From positions 1 through 64,000 of the forward strand of contig NZ_KB898332.1 of NCBI RefSeq assembly GCF_000377625.1: a stretch of DNA of 64,000 nt. Reading direction: 5' to 3'. Shown here piece by piece: positions 50,329 to 58,870 of the stretch (position 1 is its first letter; each line of letters opens with the position of its first letter). The notes under the pieces were generated by a model. That model was not told where the DNA came from, searched no databases, and saw only the letters and a list, made by a program, of their open reading frames with translations. Made by a program: the position numbers and the translations under genes. Origin of the DNA: Prevotella veroralis DSM 19559 = JCM 6290 (lineage in GTDB: Bacteria; Bacteroidota; Bacteroidia; Bacteroidales; Bacteroidaceae).

Positions 50329-51286
50329 GCTGTGGTTGATACTGCTTCCCCGTCTCTTCTCCAATGCGAATCATATCCTTTATTGCCTTAGCATTGAAGT
50401 CCTTTACACCATAAGAGCCTAAGTTGGGATTGATGTAGATGTCGGCTTGGGTACGATTAACATTATATTTCTTTATATCCGGGCGTTCCGCCAACCAATC
50501 CAGCACGCCACCCATTCCTTTCAAAAAGGCTAATGGCGAATGATAATCATCGTGTTTATTCTGTTGGAGATCAATGGCAATAACGATGTCGGCACCCATC
50601 TTGCGCACAACATCTACTGGGAGATTATTGATCATACCGCCATCAACAAGCGTCATAGTGTCTAATGGTATCGGTTTGAACACTCCTGGGATAGCCATAC
50701 TAGCCCGCATATTACGAGCCAAAGAACCTGTATCGAGCACTATCTCTTGCTGTTTCCGAATGTCGAAAGCCACACAAGCAAAGGGAATTGCCTTTTGCTG
50801 TAATCCACGTTGCACGGGGGAATGAGCGACAAGGGTATCTAAGAAATTATAGATATGGTCACCATGCAATAGTCCGAAAGCCTCATTTGCTCCTGTTCCA
50901 GCCTTTCGACGAACGGGAAAGCCGAACAGATAGTACACACCATCTTCTTCTTTGAACACCTTTCCCATAAGAGTTGTATCGCGATCAGCCATCAATGAAA
51001 GCCAATCTTGAGAACGGAAAAGGGTGTCAATATCATTCGCTCGATAGCCCTCAGCATATAGCCCACCAATAATCGAGCCTATGCTTGTCCCTGCGATATA
51101 GTCAATAGGAATGCCCACACGCTCTATCTCTTTCAATACTCCTACTGCCGCAGCTCCTTTCGCACCGCCTCCTCCGAGTACAAGTCCTATCTTTGGACGA
51201 CTTACGGGAGCTTTTGCTGACTGTTGGGCAATGCTGTTCAGTCCACAGCATATTATCATTAGAAATACAAAAAATACCTTCTTCAT
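50291..51286 (-). CDS. Patatin-like phospholipase, secreted
   Basis: A 331-residue protein with a signal peptide (about 1-20, ending SIA before QQ) and a patatin (RssA-like) catalytic domain. The oxyanion loop GGGGAKGAAAVG (about 38-49), nucleophile elbow GTSIGS (Ser near 67) and catalytic aspartate in DGGMINNLPVD are intact, predicting a periplasmic serine acylhydrolase for phospholipid or acylated lipids. It lacks a C-terminal POTRA-barrel, unlike PlpD-type autotransporters. A -7 box ends only five bases before the ATG. The last 38 bases run antisense to the 3' end of the ADP-ribosylglycohydrolase gene. Confidence 0.92.
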   Translation of the reverse strand: MKKVFFVFLMIICCGLNSIAQQSAKAPVSRPKIGLVLGGGGAKGAAAVGVLKEIERVGIPIDYIAGTSIGSIIGGLYAEGYRANDIDTLFRSQDWLSLMADRDTTLMGKVFKEEDGVYYLFGFPVRRKAGTGANEAFGLLHGDHIYNFLDTLVAHSPVQRGLQQKAIPFACVAFDIRKQQEIVLDTGSLARNMRASMAIPGVFKPIPLDTMTLVDGGMINNLPVDVVRKMGADIVIAIDLQQNKHDDYHSPLAFLKGMGGVLDWLAERPDIKKYNVNRTQADIYINPNLGSYGVKDFNAKAIKDMIRIGEETGKQYQPQLTELLSKVGKGS

Positions 51287-51291
51287 AAGGG

Positions 51292-51299
51292 CAAAAGTA
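51292..51299 (-). promoter_or_regulatory. -7 box of the patatin gene (leaderless?)
   Basis: TACTTTTG on the minus strand, five bases upstream of the ATG at 51286. No TTTG is seen at -33. Confidence 0.45.
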
Positions 51300-51388
51300 A
51301 TGTTTTTCTAAAAGAATAGCGTATTTTACGAGTTTATTCTTCGTTTTATTAGTTCTAATTAAAACCTATCAACACCCCCAATTACCAA

Positions 51389-51466
51389 CAACTCGTTTCC
51401 TCGTAAACCTGTCCATTTGTCTACCTCCCCATCAACTTGTCTACTTGTAAACCCGTTTACTTGCCA
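51389..51466. repeat. Degenerate CTTGT/CTCGT-type repeats
   Basis: Irregular copies of the ACTTGT-AAACC-CGTTTACTTG words that make up the 27019 array occur just upstream of the rluA-type gene. They are too degenerate to set a period. Confidence 0.45.
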
Positions 51467-51475
51467 ACTTTTCCT

Positions 51476-51483
51476 TACCTTTG
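51476..51483 (+). promoter_or_regulatory. -7 box of the pseudouridine synthase gene (leaderless?)
   Basis: TACCTTTG at 51476-51483, four bases before the ATG at 51488. The longer open frame from 51437 would cross it. No -33 element is clear. Confidence 0.45.
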
Positions 51484-51487
51484 CAGC

Positions 51488-53185
51488 ATGAAGTTCCACC
51501 CGTTAGTAATAGACACACCTCTCCCCACCTGCTTCAATAATCCTTTTGATTATGAACCAGACGCACTCTGTCGTGCTGCTGCTGCTCAATTACAGGCTAC
51601 ATTGCCCCCGGCACCTATTGAGGGAAAGATGTATGGCGTATTAGTTGTTGAACATCAAGGACAGATAGGATACCTACAAGCCTATTCAGGACAGATGGAG
51701 AAAGGTGGAGAAGACTATGTTCCCGCAGTATTCGACTATCTACAACCAGGAGAATACTTCAAAGTCCACGAGGAAGAAATAACTCTTCTCAACAAGAGAA
51801 TAGCGCAGTTGAAAGCCTCAACAGTCTATAAGGAGACAAAAAAGAAGCTCTATCAACTTCAGAAAGAGGCGACAGAAGCTATTGAACAAGCACGCAAGAC
51901 AATGCAAGAAGCTAAACGATTGCGTGAAAAAAGACGTAATGAGAACGCTGTAATAACCGATGTTGAACAAGCTGAAATGATAAGAGAAAGTCAGTTTCTA
52001 AAGGCTGAATTGCATCGAACAAAGGTGTTATATACGGAAAAACTCACGGCTGCCAAGGAGAGACTGGCTCACTATCAAGAGAGGATAACAGCGTGGAAAA
52101 GAGAGCGAAAGATGAAGTCGGACCACCTACAACAGTGGCTCTTCTCACAGTTCAATTTGCTCAATGCTTGCGGAGAGACGAAGAACTTACTCACAATCTT
52201 CCGTGAGTATTATCTAAAGAATAGTCCAGCACGTACAAAGGCTGCACATCTATCGCCAGCCACCGAGAGCCTCGCTCCATCATTACTTCCACCTGCTGGT
52301 GCAGGAGAATGTTGTGAACCAAAGCTCTTACAATATGCCTTTCTACACGGATATAAGCCTATCTCAATGGCTATGTTTTGGTGGGGAGCATCACCAAAGA
52401 CGGAGATTCGACAGCATAGAAACTATTACCCAGCCTGCAACGGGAAGTGTAAACCTATATTAGAATGGATGTTGAAGGGTTTACAAACGCCTTTGTTTGA
52501 AGAGAAGATAGTGCCGAGTAATAAGAAAGAAGCTGAACGGATAAAGTTAGAAACACTTTACGAGGATGATTATTTGGCTGTTGTCATAAAGCCATCAGGC
52601 TTACTTTCTGTTCCAGGGAAAGGCGATCAACCTTCTGTTTATAGTCTATTAAAGACACGTTGGAGCGGTAAGAGTGATGTATTCATCGTGCATCGATTGG
52701 ACATGGCGACGAGTGGTTTGCTCGTTGTGGCACGTTCGTTGGAGATTTATAAGGCTTTACAGGCGCAGTTTATACAGCGTTCTGTGAAGAAGACATACGT
52801 TGCTTTGCTACCAATAGCTTTTCTCAATAAATCTTTCCCAACATCGGGTAGAATAGAATTGCCGCTTTCCCCCGATGTTAATGACCGCCCACGGCAGTTT
52901 GTCGACTATCTATATGGAAAACAAGCAATCACCGATTACCGTGTAATTGGCGAAACCTTATATGGAAAAGAGAATCTACCAGCTGTAAAGATAGAACTCC
53001 ATCCACTAACAGGACGCACCCATCAATTACGCATCCATTGTGCTCATCCCGATGGATTAGATACACCCATCATTGGTGATAGGCTCTACGGACAACATGC
53101 GGAACGCCTTTGGCTACACGCTGAGCACTTAGAGTTTACTCATCCCGTTACTCAAGAAAGAATGACATTCAATGCTCCTTTATAA
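51488..53185 (+). CDS. RluA-family pseudouridine synthase with long N-terminal region
   Basis: A 565-residue protein converting specific uridines in rRNA or tRNA to pseudouridine. The last 220 residues are the RluA catalytic core: LYEDDYLAVVIKPSGLLSVPG and the active-site HRLDMATSGLLVVARS with the catalytic Asp, then LHPLTGRTHQLRIH. The first 340 residues are an extra region containing a long charged coiled coil (about 85-210) and PPAGAGECCEPKLLQYAFLHGYKPI, which recurs in a subgroup of large RluA-like proteins in proteobacteria and Bacteroidota and sits where substrate-specificity domains occur. RNA target unknown. The start is the ATG at 51488 directly after the -7 box. Confidence 0.9.
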   Translation: MKFHPLVIDTPLPTCFNNPFDYEPDALCRAAAAQLQATLPPAPIEGKMYGVLVVEHQGQIGYLQAYSGQMEKGGEDYVPAVFDYLQPGEYFKVHEEEITLLNKRIAQLKASTVYKETKKKLYQLQKEATEAIEQARKTMQEAKRLREKRRNENAVITDVEQAEMIRESQFLKAELHRTKVLYTEKLTAAKERLAHYQERITAWKRERKMKSDHLQQWLFSQFNLLNACGETKNLLTIFREYYLKNSPARTKAAHLSPATESLAPSLLPPAGAGECCEPKLLQYAFLHGYKPISMAMFWWGASPKTEIRQHRNYYPACNGKCKPILEWMLKGLQTPLFEEKIVPSNKKEAERIKLETLYEDDYLAVVIKPSGLLSVPGKGDQPSVYSLLKTRWSGKSDVFIVHRLDMATSGLLVVARSLEIYKALQAQFIQRSVKKTYVALLPIAFLNKSFPTSGRIELPLSPDVNDRPRQFVDYLYGKQAITDYRVIGETLYGKENLPAVKIELHPLTGRTHQLRIHCAHPDGLDTPIIGDRLYGQHAERLWLHAEHLEFTHPVTQERMTFNAPL

Positions 53186-53332
53186 GAATAAGACAAAAGA
53201 TAAATTAAAGTGTGACGTAATTATTTAACGTATTTTTAGCCTTTAACGAGGCAAGATATTATGACTCTCTGCTTTTAATAAGCGACATGAGATGATAAAT
53301 CTTTAGTTTTAAACCGATAAATAATTACAAAC

Positions 53333-53893
53333 ATGGAAATGAAAATGAATTTCAAAACAATGATGATGGCAGTATGCTGCCTTGGTGCTACAATGTTCGC
53401 TTCTTGCGACAAAGACGACAACAAAGATTCTCACCTGAAGTTTAGTGCTGCTAAAGTTGAGCTTGCACCAGGTGCTACTACCAATGTAACCATTGGCAAC
53501 GGAGCCCAACCTTTTACAGTAAAGTCAACTGATGATAAGACAGCTACGGTCAAAATCAACAAGAACATTATGACCATTACTGGTGTAAAAGAGGGTAAGG
53601 CTTCTATCATCGTTACGGACAAGAACAAGATGACAGGTACTGTTGTGGTAAACGTGGTAAAACCTCTTTCTTTTGACAAGCCACAGGTGACCGTCTCTAC
53701 CAGCAAAGAGGAAGTGGTTAACATCAAGTCTGGAAAGGCTCCTTATACAGTACAGGTAAAGGATACAAAGATTGCTACAGCCACTGTAAAAGATGCTAAA
53801 ATTACCATCAAAGGAGTAAAGGCTGGAACAACAACTATCAGTATCCTTGACAAGGATAAGCAAGCAGGAATGATCACTGTTACCGTAAGGTAA
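53333..53893 (+). CDS. Lipoprotein with two Ig-like (BIG2-type) repeats
   Basis: A 186-residue lipoprotein with a lipobox ATMFASC (Cys25), an acidic DKDDNKD stretch that in Bacteroidota can act as a surface-export signal, and two tandem beta-sandwich repeats of about 75 residues (ELAPGATTNVTIGNGAQPFTV... and VSTSKEEVVNIKSGKAPYTV..., each ending in ITxxGVKxGxxxIxxxDKxK). This is the bacterial Ig-like/Big2 pattern. No TAnnTTTG box precedes it, although TTTAACG occurs twice (near 53225 and 53245). A hairpin separates it from the NigD-sigma-Dma operon downstream, so it may be a co-regulated neighbour rather than part of it. Function unknown. Confidence 0.8.
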   Translation: MEMKMNFKTMMMAVCCLGATMFASCDKDDNKDSHLKFSAAKVELAPGATTNVTIGNGAQPFTVKSTDDKTATVKINKNIMTITGVKEGKASIIVTDKNKMTGTVVVNVVKPLSFDKPQVTVSTSKEEVVNIKSGKAPYTVQVKDTKIATATVKDAKITIKGVKAGTTTISILDKDKQAGMITVTVR

Positions 53894-53918
53894 ACCGAAT
53901 CTTCTAAATTATAGCAGG

Positions 53919-53949
53919 ACAGGGAAGCTGTTTTACTCACCTTCCCTGT
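53919..53949 (+). terminator. Hairpin after the Ig-like lipoprotein gene
   Basis: ACAGGGAAG (53919-53927) pairs with CTTCCCTGT (53941-53949). The T-run is weak, so termination may be partial. Confidence 0.55.
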
Positions 53950-54018
53950 ACCTTACAAGGCTAAAGCTTTTCATAAATATTCATACTTTGGTAATATAAA
54001 TAAGATGGAGGAATCATT

Positions 54019-54699
54019 ATGAGACACATTTTAAGTTATCTTCTCGTTTTAGGAGCAGTGATAGGTTCGTTGTCTTTGCAATCGTGCGAAAACGATGATA
54101 ATTACGACTATTCCGTCAATTACCCAAATGCACTTGTCACAATCAAGACCAATAGTTCCACAGGACAGATGTATCTCCAGTTGGATGATGAAACTACAGT
54201 TCTTCCAACAAACATGAAGACTTCGCCTTATGGAAACAAGGAATTGCGCGCACTAACAAATCTGAAGATTCAAGATGGACAAGGTGGGCACTATTCAAAA
54301 AGTGCGTATGTGAATTGGATAGACACCATATTAACAAAGAACATGGTGCGTAGCATGGGGGCTAAGGATGACGAAGTATATGGAAAGGATCCCCTGGAAA
54401 TAGTCAAGAACTGGACTACATCTGTAGAAGATGGTTACCTCACATTACGCTTCCGCACATATTTCGGCAATGGAACAAAGCATGTCATAAATCTTGTTAA
54501 AGGTGCTCAACCTTACGAGGTGATACTCCATCATAACGCCATGGGCGACACGAAAGGATATGTTCGTGATGGACTTGTAGCGTTCCGCCTTAGTGATCTC
54601 CCCGACACACAAGGGAAGACTGTTGACTTGACATTGAAATGGCAGTCGTTCTCGGGAGCTAAGAGTGTTCACTTCAAATATAAGAGTCGTAAACAATAG
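54019..54699 (+). CDS. NigD-like lipoprotein of the sigma-Dma operon
   Basis: A 226-residue lipoprotein: signal peptide with lipobox SLQSC (Cys23), acidic ENDDNYDY, then an OB-like N-terminal domain (YPNALVTIKTNSSTGQMYLQLDDETTVLPTN... ELRALTNL) and a C-terminal beta domain (about 125-226) as in NigD-like proteins. In Bacteroides thetaiotaomicron NigD1 is controlled by the Das1/Dma1 sigma/anti-sigma pair and alters vesiculation; here a NigD gene lies 28 bases before the sigma gene, a striking match. The ATG is preceded by GGAGGA, unusually close to a Shine-Dalgarno sequence for this phylum. No TAnnTTTG promoter is visible, fitting control by the ECF sigma itself. Confidence 0.82.
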   Translation: MRHILSYLLVLGAVIGSLSLQSCENDDNYDYSVNYPNALVTIKTNSSTGQMYLQLDDETTVLPTNMKTSPYGNKELRALTNLKIQDGQGGHYSKSAYVNWIDTILTKNMVRSMGAKDDEVYGKDPLEIVKNWTTSVEDGYLTLRFRTYFGNGTKHVINLVKGAQPYEVILHHNAMGDTKGYVRDGLVAFRLSDLPDTQGKTVDLTLKWQSFSGAKSVHFKYKSRKQ

Positions 54700-54727
54700 T
54701 GATTGCAACGTCTGCTCATAAACACGC

Positions 54728-55282
54728 ATGATCTTACCGGGAAACAACAAAGAACAACATATCATAAGCCTTTTCGCAAAGGGTGATACTCTCGCCATGG
54801 ATAAACTCTATGGCGAGTATGCAGATTATTTAGCAAAGGTGTGCTTACGATATATTGGCAACCGAGAGGACATGCATGACGTACTGCAAGAAGCATTCAT
54901 CAGGATCTTCACCAAGATTCATACTTTTGAATATCGAGGAAAAGGGTCTCTGAAAGCCTGGCTCACGAGGATTGTTATTAACGAGTCTCTACACTTTCTC
55001 AGAGAGAATGATGCAAGTGCTTTTATTGATAAAGAAGTTGATTTACCTGATGTTGTTGCAGGCGAGCCAGATATAGACAGCCTGTCCATAACGCAGATAA
55101 CCGATACTATTCTTAAATTACCACCAGGATACAGAACTGTGTTTAACCTGTTTGCCATAGAAGGCAAAAGTCATAAGGATATAGCAGAACTCCTCAATAT
55201 AAAACCAGACACATCTGCTTCACAATTCCACAAAGCAAGGAACATGCTTGCACGAATGCTAAAACGAAAAGAACAAAACTAA
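54728..55282 (+). CDS. ECF-type RNA polymerase sigma factor (Das-like)
   Basis: A 184-residue sigma-70 family ECF factor. Region 2 contains YADYLAKVCLRYIGNREDMHDVLQEAFIRIFTKI (promoter melting and -10 recognition); region 4 contains LPPGYRTVFNLFAIEGKSHKDIAELLNI with its helix-turn-helix, ending SASQFHKARNMLARMLK. It is encoded 28 bases after a NigD-like gene and 14 bases before the dual-membrane anti-sigma factor, so the three genes are one operon and the sigma factor should be held by the product of the following gene until a signal arrives. It probably activates its own operon. Confidence 0.93.
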   Translation: MILPGNNKEQHIISLFAKGDTLAMDKLYGEYADYLAKVCLRYIGNREDMHDVLQEAFIRIFTKIHTFEYRGKGSLKAWLTRIVINESLHFLRENDASAFIDKEVDLPDVVAGEPDIDSLSITQITDTILKLPPGYRTVFNLFAIEGKSHKDIAELLNIKPDTSASQFHKARNMLARMLKRKEQN

Positions 55283-55296
55283 TAATGAGGTAAGCA

Positions 55297-56556
55297 ATGA
55301 AGGAAGAATGGCTTGACAAATTGCAGACTCGTATTCAACATGAATATGACGTAAAGGCACCAGAAGGTCTACTCGACGACATCAAACGTGAGATGGCACG
55401 TCGCGGGGTTACTCCTGCGCATTCTTCTACCCAGAAGCATGCACGTATAATCCCTCTATGGGGCTATCGTGCCGCCTCCGTTGCCGCCATAGTTGTCATT
55501 GGCTTGTACCTAGGGTATATACTCGTTGACCATTCCTATTTGCCTAAACAGACAGCAACTACACTTGGAAGCAATACAACACCTGCTTCAAAAGCACAAA
55601 CCATAAGTTCAAGCATCAACAACCCTACGCCAAGTATCGCCAAACTTGTTGCATCTATCTTCAAAGAGACCCCAAAGCATTTAACGCATCATACTCAACT
55701 TGCATACGTCTCCATCAACACGATTGAAGAGGGAATAACAGCCAATGACAAGGTTATTGAAAGTCAGCAAGCGACCAATAACACGGAACAGGAAATACCA
55801 GTAACTACTGACAACCATCAACCTACAAAGCAACAGTCACGGGGAAGACAAGGAACAAGCAGCATATCACATACAGGAAACAATACCCATTCGTCTCGAT
55901 TCAGCTTCGGGACATCCTACAATGCCACCGCTGGGACAACCACCAGTGCTGAACGCCCATTCCTGCCTGTTGCCAATCCATACGGTGACTACAACCCTGT
56001 TTTCGCTGGGAATAACATACAAGGAACCGAGGGGGCGAGAACACACACGAAGCATCACCAACCCATTAAATACGGCATATCTGTAAGATACAACATCGAT
56101 AAGCATTGGAGCGTACAAACAGGTTTAACCTACAGTTACCTTAGTTCGGATTTCTCGCACGGTAACGAGGGCGAGAGACGTGTAGCAGAACAAAAGCTAC
56201 ATTATGTAGGCTTGCCAATAAATGCAAGTTACAGCTTCGTCAAGAAAAACAACTTTAATGTTTATGCCACTGTGGGTGGCGAGGTTGAGAAGCTCGTAAA
56301 AGGTGAGTTAAAGCAAGCGGTAGATAGAACCAATCCTGCCCTTTCACCCAACACGACAATCAAAGAGCATCGCCCCGTCTTCTCTGTTAATGCCGCCATT
56401 GGTGCAGAATACAAGGTTACAAAGGATGTCAGCGCCTATATAGAGCCTGGAGTTAGCCACCATTTCAACAATGGTAGCGACGTGGAGAATATCTATAAAG
56501 CCAAGCCCACCAACCTCAATCTCAATATTGGAATCAGAGTCAACCTAAATAAGTAA
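55297..56556 (+). CDS. Dual-membrane-spanning anti-sigma factor (Dma family)
   Basis: A 419-residue protein of unusual build. Residues 1-50 are a cytoplasmic anti-sigma-like helix region (KEEWLDKLQTRIQHEYDVKAPEGLLDDIKREM); 57-77 form one inner-membrane helix (AASVAAIVVIGLYLGYILV); 78-200 are a low-complexity Thr/Ser/Asn/Gln-rich periplasmic linker; 201-419 look like an eight-strand outer-membrane beta-barrel (alternating patterns RFSFGTSYNA, YGISVRYNI, WSVQTGLTYSYL, FNVYATVGGEV, FSVNAAIGAEYKV, LNLNIGIRVNL). There is no signal peptide. This is the architecture reported for the Dma1 protein of B. thetaiotaomicron, in which barrel and anti-sigma domain are tethered across the periplasm. It is paired with the ECF sigma gene 14 bases upstream and a NigD gene. 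Confidence 0.85.
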   Translation: MKEEWLDKLQTRIQHEYDVKAPEGLLDDIKREMARRGVTPAHSSTQKHARIIPLWGYRAASVAAIVVIGLYLGYILVDHSYLPKQTATTLGSNTTPASKAQTISSSINNPTPSIAKLVASIFKETPKHLTHHTQLAYVSINTIEEGITANDKVIESQQATNNTEQEIPVTTDNHQPTKQQSRGRQGTSSISHTGNNTHSSRFSFGTSYNATAGTTTSAERPFLPVANPYGDYNPVFAGNNIQGTEGARTHTKHHQPIKYGISVRYNIDKHWSVQTGLTYSYLSSDFSHGNEGERRVAEQKLHYVGLPINASYSFVKKNNFNVYATVGGEVEKLVKGELKQAVDRTNPALSPNTTIKEHRPVFSVNAAIGAEYKVTKDVSAYIEPGVSHHFNNGSDVENIYKAKPTNLNLNIGIRVNLNK

Positions 56557-56675
56557 TGCGTTAAAGAGGCTGAATGATGTCTTCCTCGCTGTAGATCGAA
56601 TCTCTTTACAGGACCTTCCGAATCTATCCTCATACCTAAAATATAAAAGACTGTTAAGTTCCAGGGCGTAACTGT

Positions 56676-56701
56676 TAAAAACACTCTTGTCCAAGGGTGT
56701 T
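56676..56701 (-). terminator. Terminator of kup
   Basis: On the minus strand AACACCC pairs with GAGTGTT (one G-T pair) and is followed by T residues. It lies 39 bases past the kup stop. No convincing plus-strand terminator for the Dma gene was seen between 56557 and 56739. Confidence 0.55.
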
Positions 56702-56739
56702 AAACACCTTTCTAGAATCCTCAAAGTTATCAAAGCAAG

Positions 56740-58728
56740 TTACTCTGCGTCTTCCTCTATCCTTTCAACTCTAGGAATACCATTCTTCGCTTGTTTTGCA
56801 TGTGACCTCACCACTAGTGGAACATTCTCTATTAAAACATTACTGGTGTTCAATCCTAAAGAACGGATCATACTTAGTTTCAATCGGTCGATCCATTCAT
56901 AGGCATCCATGATAAGGCGCTCCTTAAAAGAGAAAGAGGTGAAAGTGGCATAGATCCTATTAATCAGTACAAAGACAAAGTTTCCCATAACATCATGCTT
57001 AGCTAATGACGGATAAGATGACGCTAGTGAAAAGCCATCTTTAGCCACCATATCCTCGATTATCTGCCTAAAATAACGATTAACAAGTGGATGAACACGG
57101 AATCCTAAACGTAAGTTGATGCGGTAAAGGGCATCAGGAATCAGCATCGTAACATCATATTCCAGTGTTGAAGGGCTGTCCTGATAGTCTATATGCAGCA
57201 AGAAATAATGGTCAGCACGCATTGGGTGCTTATTAATTATCGAATAGAGAATCTTCTGTTCGATGTCATATTTACCACCAAGTTTGCTTAGATAGACTAT
57301 ATTCGTGGCATACTTGGGAATAGAATCATCGTTCTTTATATCGGAGATGATACTAAATGATTTGCGAATATCACGTATCTGAATCTGTGCGTTACGAATG
57401 GTTGTGGCATTGTACCATACATACATGATGATGATCATCACACTGGCAAGAAGCATGGTAACCCATCCACCATTCATAAACTTTGCCATATTGGCTATAA
57501 AGAAGATACTCTCTAACCCCACAAAGACGATGAGGAACAAGGAGATTAGCCAAAGATTTACCCGACGAATAGTAAGATAAGCACTCAAGAGGAAGGTGGT
57601 CATGAGCATGGTTATCGTGATAGACAAACCATAAGCAGCCTCCATTCGCTCAGAACTCTCGAAGAAGAGAATGACAATCACACATAGAATGTAGAGTGAC
57701 ATATTGACAAATGGAATATAAAGCTGCCCTTTCACATCAGTAGGATACTTAATCTTCTGACGTGGCCAGAACTTCAAGTTCATCGCTTCACTGAAGATAG
57801 TAAACGACCCACTAATCAATGCTTGACTTGCAATGATTGCTGCTATCGTTGCCATGATAATGCCAAAGAAGAGCATGCCGTGGGGCATGATGGCATAAAA
57901 AGGGTTCATCCCAGGATTTAAACTATCTGTATGCGCAATTATCCAGGCTCCTTGACCTAGATAGTTGAGGATGAGCATGACTTTAACAAACGCCCAACTG
58001 GTTCGGATATTATTGATTCCACAATGTCCTAAGTCGGAGTATAAAGCCTCAGCACCAGTCGTACAAAGGAAAACCGCACCTAAGATTAAGAACCATTCAG
58101 GATTACTTGCCAACAAATGAACGGCATGTAAAGGGTTAAAAGCCTGTAAAATGGGGATGTAAGCACCTATATTTGCAGCTCCGAACACACCTAACATTGT
58201 GAACCATAGTAACATCAATGGACCAAAAAGTTTACCTATAGCATTTGTACCGAACTGCTGAATAAAGAACAATACGGTGACAATACAAAGGGCAATAGGT
58301 ACTACTGGGGTCTCTGGCTCATAGACTTTCAAACCTTCAATAGCCGAGAGAACAGTGATAGAAGGTGTTATGACACCATCAGCTATCAGTGTACTGGCTC
58401 CGACAATCGCCAAGAGATAGAACCACTTACGACTATGTCGACGTATCAAGGCATACAGAGCCAGTATTCCACCCTCTCCTTTATTATCAGCACAAAGTGC
58501 AATTAAGACATACTTAACCGTTGTTTGGAGTGTTAACGTCCATATAATACAGGAGACAGCGCCTATGATATACTCCGCATTAACTGGATTCCCTGCTCTT
58601 ACTATTGCCTTCATCACATACAAAGGAGATGTTCCTATATCTCCAAAGACAATTCCTAATGTCACAATCACGCCTATCAAACTAAGTTTATGACGTGTTG
58701 AATTGTTACAATTGTTATCCTGAGTCAT
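56740..58728 (-). CDS. kup: KUP/HAK family potassium uptake protein
   Basis: A 662-residue K+/H+ symporter of the inner membrane. The conserved start LSLIGVIVTLGIVFGDIGTSPLYVMK (about residues 15-40) begins the first of about 12 helices (to about residue 450), and a cytoplasmic domain of about 200 residues follows. ALYALIRRH and GADGVITPSITVLSAIEGL-type segments (written here as LIADGVITPSITVLSA) are family signatures. In other phyla such transporters are inhibited by c-di-AMP; cdaA is encoded at 17721, but a direct link is only inferred. A -7 box precedes it, divergent from metG. Confidence 0.95.
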   Translation of the reverse strand: MTQDNNCNNSTRHKLSLIGVIVTLGIVFGDIGTSPLYVMKAIVRAGNPVNAEYIIGAVSCIIWTLTLQTTVKYVLIALCADNKGEGGILALYALIRRHSRKWFYLLAIVGASTLIADGVITPSITVLSAIEGLKVYEPETPVVPIALCIVTVLFFIQQFGTNAIGKLFGPLMLLWFTMLGVFGAANIGAYIPILQAFNPLHAVHLLASNPEWFLILGAVFLCTTGAEALYSDLGHCGINNIRTSWAFVKVMLILNYLGQGAWIIAHTDSLNPGMNPFYAIMPHGMLFFGIIMATIAAIIASQALISGSFTIFSEAMNLKFWPRQKIKYPTDVKGQLYIPFVNMSLYILCVIVILFFESSERMEAAYGLSITITMLMTTFLLSAYLTIRRVNLWLISLFLIVFVGLESIFFIANMAKFMNGGWVTMLLASVMIIIMYVWYNATTIRNAQIQIRDIRKSFSIISDIKNDDSIPKYATNIVYLSKLGGKYDIEQKILYSIINKHPMRADHYFLLHIDYQDSPSTLEYDVTMLIPDALYRINLRLGFRVHPLVNRYFRQIIEDMVAKDGFSLASSYPSLAKHDVMGNFVFVLINRIYATFTSFSFKERLIMDAYEWIDRLKLSMIRSLGLNTSNVLIENVPLVVRSHAKQAKNGIPRVERIEEDAE

Positions 58729-58752
58729 TATAACTAAACTTTAAAACGAGTA

Positions 58753-58760
58753 CAAAGGTA
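58753..58760 (-). promoter_or_regulatory. -7 box of kup
   Basis: TACCTTTG on the minus strand, leader about 18 bases, with no clear -33 element. Confidence 0.5.
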
Positions 58761-58812
58761 AATAAAATCAGGATAACGACACCATCAACCATTGGCTTTT
58801 ATCTATATTTCT

Positions 58813-58843
58813 TTTGCCGTTTACCTTATTTACAGTAACTTTG
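58813..58843 (+). promoter_or_regulatory. metG promoter
   Basis: TTTG (58813-58816), 19 bases, TAACTTTG (58836-58843). The leader to the ATG at 58871 is about 20 bases. Confidence 0.65.
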
Positions 58844-58870
58844 CAACATATAAATAACAATCAAACATAT

